From NCBI RefSeq assembly GCF_000004195.4, contig NC_030678.2, forward strand, positions 65,529,378 through 65,593,377: a stretch of 64,000 nucleotides of DNA, given 5' to 3'. This stretch comes from Xenopus tropicalis. Taxonomy: Eukaryota > Chordata > Amphibia > Anura > Pipidae. Numbering within the stretch: the stretch's first letter is position 1; every line of letters begins with the position of its first letter. The notes beneath the pieces were generated by a model, which worked only from the letters and a program-made list of their open reading frames with translations, ran no database searches and was not told where the DNA came from. Positions 58,778 through 64,000 of this stretch are shown here, one piece after another. The position numbers and the translations under genes were made by a program.

Positions 58778-59336
58778 TTTAAGTGCCAAGGGACGTAGAT
58801 TCTACGTCCCAGGTACCAAGGGACCAAAGTGCCATGGGACGTAGAATCTACGTCCAATGGCACTGTCGGGTTTACAAGCGCTGCGCTCGCTTTTAAAGCA
58901 GCGCAGCGCTTGTAAAGCCTTCACAACCCCCTAGGCAACGAGCGAATAAGGACATACTCACCGATCCGGTCGCCCAGCCGCACCGATCGTCGCTCCAGCC
59001 AATGACAGCAGTGGACACGCATTGATGACGTGTCCACTGCTGTCCCTTTAAATAGCGCCGCCTACTGTCGGCTCCCTCACTCCTGCTGCGCACGTTGGAC
59101 CGGATGGAGCTCCCCTGCTGCCTGCCTGCTGGATTTATCGACCCTGATCGCCTCTGATCGCCTGCCTGCCTTGGGTAAGCTGAACTACAACTCTCTACCA
59201 CTGTTTATTTTGCTTATTTCTATCTCAACTGTCTAAAAATTTTTTTTTTTTTTTTTTTCAATTTTTTCTTCTATCTTTGTCATTATTACACTTTTGTACA
59301 CATACACACTTATTTACAACTTTCCCAAGCACACAC

Positions 59337-59445
59337 AGACACTTACACACACACTTACACTTACACTTTTTTTTTTTTTTTTTTTTTTTTTTTCTTTCTT
59401 TCTTTTCTTTTCTTTCTTTCTTTGCTTTCTTTGGCAGTCTTTTTT
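59337..59445. repeat. CA-rich then T-rich simple repeat
   Basis: Short cacttacacacaca units followed by a T-run of about 30 and ttctttctttc units. Confidence 0.9.
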
Positions 59446-59594
59446 TTTTACTAAAACTTTATTTCTGATCTTGCTCTATAATTATCTGATTTATTTGGTT
59501 GCATTTTAGTGTTTTTTTGGCATTTTCATAATTGATTTCTGTTTTTGAATTATTCTATTGCACTGTAACTTTTTTATTGCTATTGGGTGCTGAA

Positions 59595-59815
59595 TTTGCA
59601 GTGACGTTGGTGGATCCAGGGCTCTGACCACCGATTTCATTGCAATTATTGTTCTTCTGTTGGTTTAGGTGGTTTTATTGGATTTTACTGATTTTATGGT
59701 GTTTTATCTTTGCATTGTTCTTTGTGTGTTTAGTGCCCCTAAAAGGTTGCTTTTGCAGTGACATTGGTGGATCCAGGGCTCTGACCACCGATTTCATTGC
59801 AACTATTGTTCTTTG
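59595..59815 (+). repeat. Two direct copies of a 58-bp segment, 157 bp apart
   Basis: tggatccagggctctgacca plus ccgatttcattgcaa occur in 59598-59655 and 59755-59812 with two or three mismatches. Confidence 0.9.
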
Positions 59816-60008
59816 ATTGCTTTTAGTGGTTTTATTCCATTTTAACTTCATTTGATTTCAGTTGTTCTAGAAAGGTCCAGAGGTGCTAAGATTGTTCTGG
59901 TAGTTTCTATTGCCAAGGGTTAGGCTGATGCCACACATGGCGTAGGGCTGATTTTTTCAGCAAGTGGAAAAACGATTGCCGAAAATTCAGCCCTACGCTT
60001 GCTACTTG

Positions 60009-60164
60009 TGCCTGCACCCGAATGAATGGGATACGCTCGGGTGCAGGCACATGTAGCCGATATACGCATGAAAACGCGAGACTTTGCATTCTCACGCGTT
60101 TTCATGCGTATATCGGCTACATGTGCCTGCACCCGAGCGTATTCCATTCATTCGGGTGCAGGCA
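60009..60164. repeat. About 156-bp near-perfect hairpin with nested stem
   Basis: Arms of about 70 bp (tgcctgcacccgaatgaatg left; its complement at 60145-60164) with one visible mismatch around a short centre (gactttgcatt). Within each arm, cctgcacccga and tcgggtgcagg also pair, so a smaller hairpin can form within each arm. Confidence 0.92.
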
Positions 60165-60239
60165 AAAAAAAAGGGGTGCATAGAGTGCAGCCCCAATATT
60201 ATGCATTTTCAGGTTTGGTGGCCATGTACTTATGCGCAA

Positions 60240-63200
60240 CCAGACATAGGTATCGTTTTATTCAGGGGAACTTGCAGATTGATGGTTAGTAAGTTTTTGG
60301 TAGTTGCCATGGAGATTTTGGGGAGAAATCTAGGTTTTTTATCTGGTTTTTCCTTGATTTCTGACCAAAGCGCTGACTTCTGCAAGGGACTGCGGCCACA
60401 ATTTTCCATGTAGAAAGAGAAGAATGGTGTCTCTGAATAGCTGAAGGTGTGCACTTTTCGTAAATATATAGATTGTGGGGGTTATCTCACAGGTAGGGGG
60501 GGTTAACACTGAAAAACTGCAGGTAGTGCACATAGAGCGCAGCCCCCAAAATTTCAACTGAAATTGCCCTTATGCATTGCCCCTGTTTTGGGGCATTTGG
60601 TGGCCACGTCTTTATGTGCACCCATACATATGGGGTATCGTTTTATTCAGGGGAACTTGCAAATTGAGGTTTAGTAAGTTTTTGGTAGTTGCCATGGAGA
60701 TTTTGGGGAGAAATCTAGGTTTTTTATCTGGTTTTTCCTTGATTTCTGACCAAAGCGCTGACTTCTGCAAGGGACTGCGGCCACAATTTTTCATGTAGAA
60801 AGAGGAGAGTGGCGTCTCTGAATAGCTGAAGGTGTGCACTTTTCAGAAATATATAGTTTGCGGGGGTTATTTCACAGGTATGGGGGTGTTTAGACTAAAT
60901 AACTGCAGATAGAGCACAGCCCCCCCTTATGCATTGCCCCGGTTTGGGGGCATTTGGTGGCCACGTCTTTGTGTGTACCCATACATATGGGGTATCGTTT
61001 TATTCAGGGGAACTTGCAGATTGAGGTTTAGTAAGTTTTTGGTAGTTGCCATGGAGATTTTGGGGAGAAATCTAGGTTTGTATCTGGTTTTTCCTTGATT
61101 TCTGACCAAAATCTAGGGTTGTATCTGGTTTTTCCTTGATTTCTGACCAAAGCGCTGACTTCTGCAAGGGACTGCGGCCACAATTTTCCATGTAGAAAGA
61201 GGAGAGTGGCGTCTCTGAATAGCTGAAGGTGTGCACTTTTCAGAAATATATAGTTTGCGGGGGTTATTTCACAGGTATGGGGGTGTTTAGACTAAATAAC
61301 TGCAGGTAGAGCACATAGAGCACAGCCCCCCCTTATGCATTGCCCCTGTTTGGGGGCATTTGGTGGCCACGTCTTTATGTGTACCCATACATATGGGGTA
61401 TCGTTTTATTCAGGGGAACTTGCAGATTGAGGTTTAGTAAGTTTTTGGTAGTTGCCATGGAGATTTTGGGGAGAAATCTAGGTTTTTATCTGGTTTTTCC
61501 TTGATTTCTGACCAAAATCTAGGGTTGTATCTGGTTTTTCCTTGATTTCTGACCAAAGCGCTGACTTCTGCAAGGGACTGCGGCCACAATTTTCCATGTA
61601 GAAAGAGAAGAGTGGTGTCTCTGAATAGCTGAAGGTGTGCACTTTTCGTAAATATATAGATTGTGGGGGTTATCTCACAGGTAGGGGTGGTTAACACTGA
61701 AAAACTGCAGGTAGTGCACATAGAGCGCAGCCCCCAAAATTTCAACTGAAATTGCCCTTATGCATTGCCCCTGTTTTGGGGCATTTGGTGGCCACGTCTT
61801 TACGTGCACCCATACATATGGGGTATCGTTTTATTCAGGGGAACTTGCAAATTGAGGTTTAGTAAGTTTTTGGTAGTTGCCATGGAGATTTTGGGGAGAA
61901 ATCTAGGTTTTTTTATCTGGTTTTTCCTTGATTTCTGACCAAAGCGCTGACTTCTGCAAGGGACTGCGGCCACAATTTTTCATGTAGAAAGAGGAGAGTG
62001 GCGTCTCTGAATAGCTGAAGGTGTGCACTTTTCAGAAATATATAGTTTGCGGGGGTTATTTCACAGGTATGGGGGTGTTTAGACTAAATAACTGCAGGTA
62101 GAGCACATAGAGCACAGCCCCCCCTTATGCATTGCCCCGGTTTGGGGGCATTTGGTGGCCACGTCTTTATGTGTACCCATGCATATGGGGTATCGTTTTA
62201 TTCAGGGGAACTTGCAGATTGAGGTTTAGTAAGTTTTTGGTAGTTGCCATGGAGATTTTGGGGAGAAATCTAGGTTTGTATCTGGTTTTTCCTTGATTTC
62301 TGACTAAAGCGCTGACTTCTGCAAGGCACTGCGGCCACAATTTTCCATGTAGAAAGAGGAGAGTGGCGTCTCTGAATAGCTGAAGGTGTGCACTTTTCAG
62401 AAATATATAGTTTGCGGGGGTTATTTCACAGGTATGGGGGTGTTTAGACTAAATAACTGCAGGTAGAGCACATAGAGCACAGCCCCCCCTTATGCATTGC
62501 CCCTGTTTGGGGGCATTTGGTGGCCACGTCTTTATGTGTACCCATACATATGGGGTATCGTTTTATTCAGGGGAACTTGCAGATTGAGGTTTAGTAAGTT
62601 TTTGGTAGTTGCCATGGAGATTTTGGGGAGAAATCTAGGTTTTTATCTGGTTTTTCCTTGATTTCTGACCAAAATCTAGGGTTGTATCTGGTTTTTCCTT
62701 GATTTCTGACCAAAGCGCTGCCTTCTGCAAGGCACTGCGGCCACAATTTTCCATGTAGAAAGAGGAGAGTGGCGTCTCTGAATAGCTGAAGGTGTGCACT
62801 TTTCAGAAATATATAGTTTGTGGGGGTTATTTCACAGGTATGGGGGTGTTTAGACTAAATAACTGCAGGTAGAGCACAGCCCCCCCTTATGCATTGCCCC
62901 TGTTTGGGGGCATTTGGTGGCCACGTCTTTATGTGTACCCATACATATGGGGTATCGTTTTATTCAGGGGAACTTGCAGATTGAGGTTTAGTAAGTTTTT
63001 GGTAGTTGCCATGGAGATTTTGGGGAGAAATCTAGGTTTTTATCTGGTTTTTCCTTGATTTCTGACCAAAGCGCTGACTTCTGCAAGGGACTGCGGCCAC
63101 AATTGTCCATGTAGAAAGAGAAGAGTGGTGTCTCTGAATAGCTGAAGGTGTGCACTTTTCGGAAATATATAGATTGTGGGGGTTATCTCACAGGTAGGGG

Positions 63201-64000
63201 GGGTTATCAATGAAAAACTGCAGGTAGTGCACATAGAGCGCAGCCCCCAAAATTTCAACTGAAATTGCCCTTATGCATTGCCCCTGTTTTGGGGCATTTG
63301 GTGGCCACGTCTTTATGTGCACCCATACATATGGGGTATCGTTTTATTCAGGGGAACTTACAGATTGAGGTTTAGTAAGTTTTTGGTAGTTGCCATGGAG
63401 ATTTTGGGGAGAAATCTAGATTTTTATCTGGTTTTTCCTTGATTTCTGACCAAAATCTAGGGTTGTATCTGGTTTTTCCTTGATTTCTGACCAAAGCGCT
63501 GACTTCTGCAAGGGACTGCGGCCACAATTTTCCATGTAGAAAGAGAAGAATGGTGTCTCTGAATAGCTGAAGGTGTGCACTTTTCGTAAATATATAGATT
63601 GTGGGGGTTATCTCACAGGTAGGGGGGTTATCACTGAAAAACTGCAGGTAGTGCACATAGAGCGCAGCCCCCAAAATTTCAACTGAAATTGCCCTTATGC
63701 ATTGCCCCTGTTTTGGGGCATTTGGTGGCCACGTCTTTATGTGCACCCATACATATGGGGTATCGTTTTATTCAGGGGAACTTGCAGATTGAGGTTTAGT
63801 AAGTTTTTGGTAGTTGCCATGGAGATTTTGGGGAGAAATCCTAGGTTTTTATCTGGTTTTTCCTTGATTTCTGACCAAAATCTAGGGTTGTATCTGGTTT
63901 TTCCTTGATTTCTGACCAAAGCGCTGACTTCTGCAAGGGACTGCGGCCACAATTTTCCATGTAGAAAGAGAAGAATGGTGTCTCTGAATAGCTGAAGGTG
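60240..64000 (+). repeat. Satellite of about 357-425 bp units, at least 10 units
   Basis: tatcgttttattcagggga recurs at 60251, 60636, 60993, 61399, 61824, 62191, 62556, 62953, 63337 and 63761. Two subtypes differ downstream of caggtagg or caggtatggg: one has ccccaaaatttcaactgaaa, the other agactaaataactgcag with agcccccccttatgc. About half of the units carry an extra internal duplication (gatttctgaccaaaatctag then repeated gatttctgaccaaagcgctg). Open frames of 60-124 residues repeat with the unit and are not genes. Confidence 0.95.

Larger units (their letters stand above)
58778..64000. mobile_element. Palindrome-rich element with internal satellite, open to the right
   Basis: Starts around ttaaccctttaagtgccaag. 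Contains a dense series of palindromes (58790-58810, 58829-58863, 58871-58916, 59004-59044, 59940-59998, 60009-60164), a TATA-like tttaaata (59047-59054), a donor-like ggtaagc (59174-59180) and then a tandem satellite from about 60240 to the window end. No protein is recognisable. The right terminus is outside the window, so its status as one element is inferred from layout. Confidence 0.5.

Noticed and set aside
60026..63952. Repeated frames of 60-124 residues as a gene family
   Set aside because: They recur with each satellite unit on both strands and end at unit boundaries.

Overview
This is vertebrate nuclear DNA, almost certainly from a Xenopus frog; the sequence does not decide between X. 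tropicalis and X. laevis. Two things support this. Eleven spliced exons read as inositol 1,4,5-trisphosphate receptor type 3 (itpr3). The rest is crowded with TTAA-flanked T2-family MITEs (ends TTAAAGGRR), hAT and other foldback MITEs, CR1/L2-like and Tx1/L1-like LINE remnants, one Tc1 element and a Ty3/Gypsy relic, a mixture typical of Xenopus. No bacterial-type gene, rRNA, tRNA or CRISPR array was recognised.

The only host gene I can support is itpr3 on the + strand. Its exons lie at 25095-25216, 26141-26227, 29194-29352, 31328-31426, 31899-31982, 32747-32893, 35931-36026, 42652-42708, 47025-47167, 49192-49291 and 56712-56872. They total 1255 coding bases in one continuous frame with AG/GT boundaries. 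They encode about residues 54-474 of the receptor: most of the suppressor domain and the beta-trefoil half of the IP3-binding core, up to the start of the helical half. The start codon exon(s) were not found and presumably lie to the left of the window. The other roughly 2200 residues lie to the right. At least 7.1 kb of the next intron closes the window.

Layout: 1-25094 is upstream or first-intron DNA. It holds a hAT MITE (1017-1327), a long LINE with nested MITEs (2095-5450), a CCAAT-rich degenerate satellite (5650-7375), a hAT element with a 34-bp minisatellite (7484-8630), a 3.16-kb T2 element with two 63-bp repeat arrays (10062-13222), further LINE pieces (14376-21480) and a broken Gypsy element (22560-24650). 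25095-56872 is the exon region, whose introns hold well-delimited insertions: hAT elements at 28387, 31510 and 34936, two Penelope-like fragments with 12-bp target duplications, a Tc1 element, several T2 MITEs and large foldbacks. From 58778 to the right edge is a palindrome-rich element that runs into a satellite of about 360-425 bp per unit, which continues past the window.

The most notable theme is that four separate terminal-repeat or palindrome-rich elements carry internal tandem arrays (34-bp, 63-bp and roughly 390-bp units). Two of these have GC-rich, promoter-like and splice-donor-like segments just ahead of the array. Long open frames in the 63-bp array arise because 63 is divisible by three, and they are not genes.
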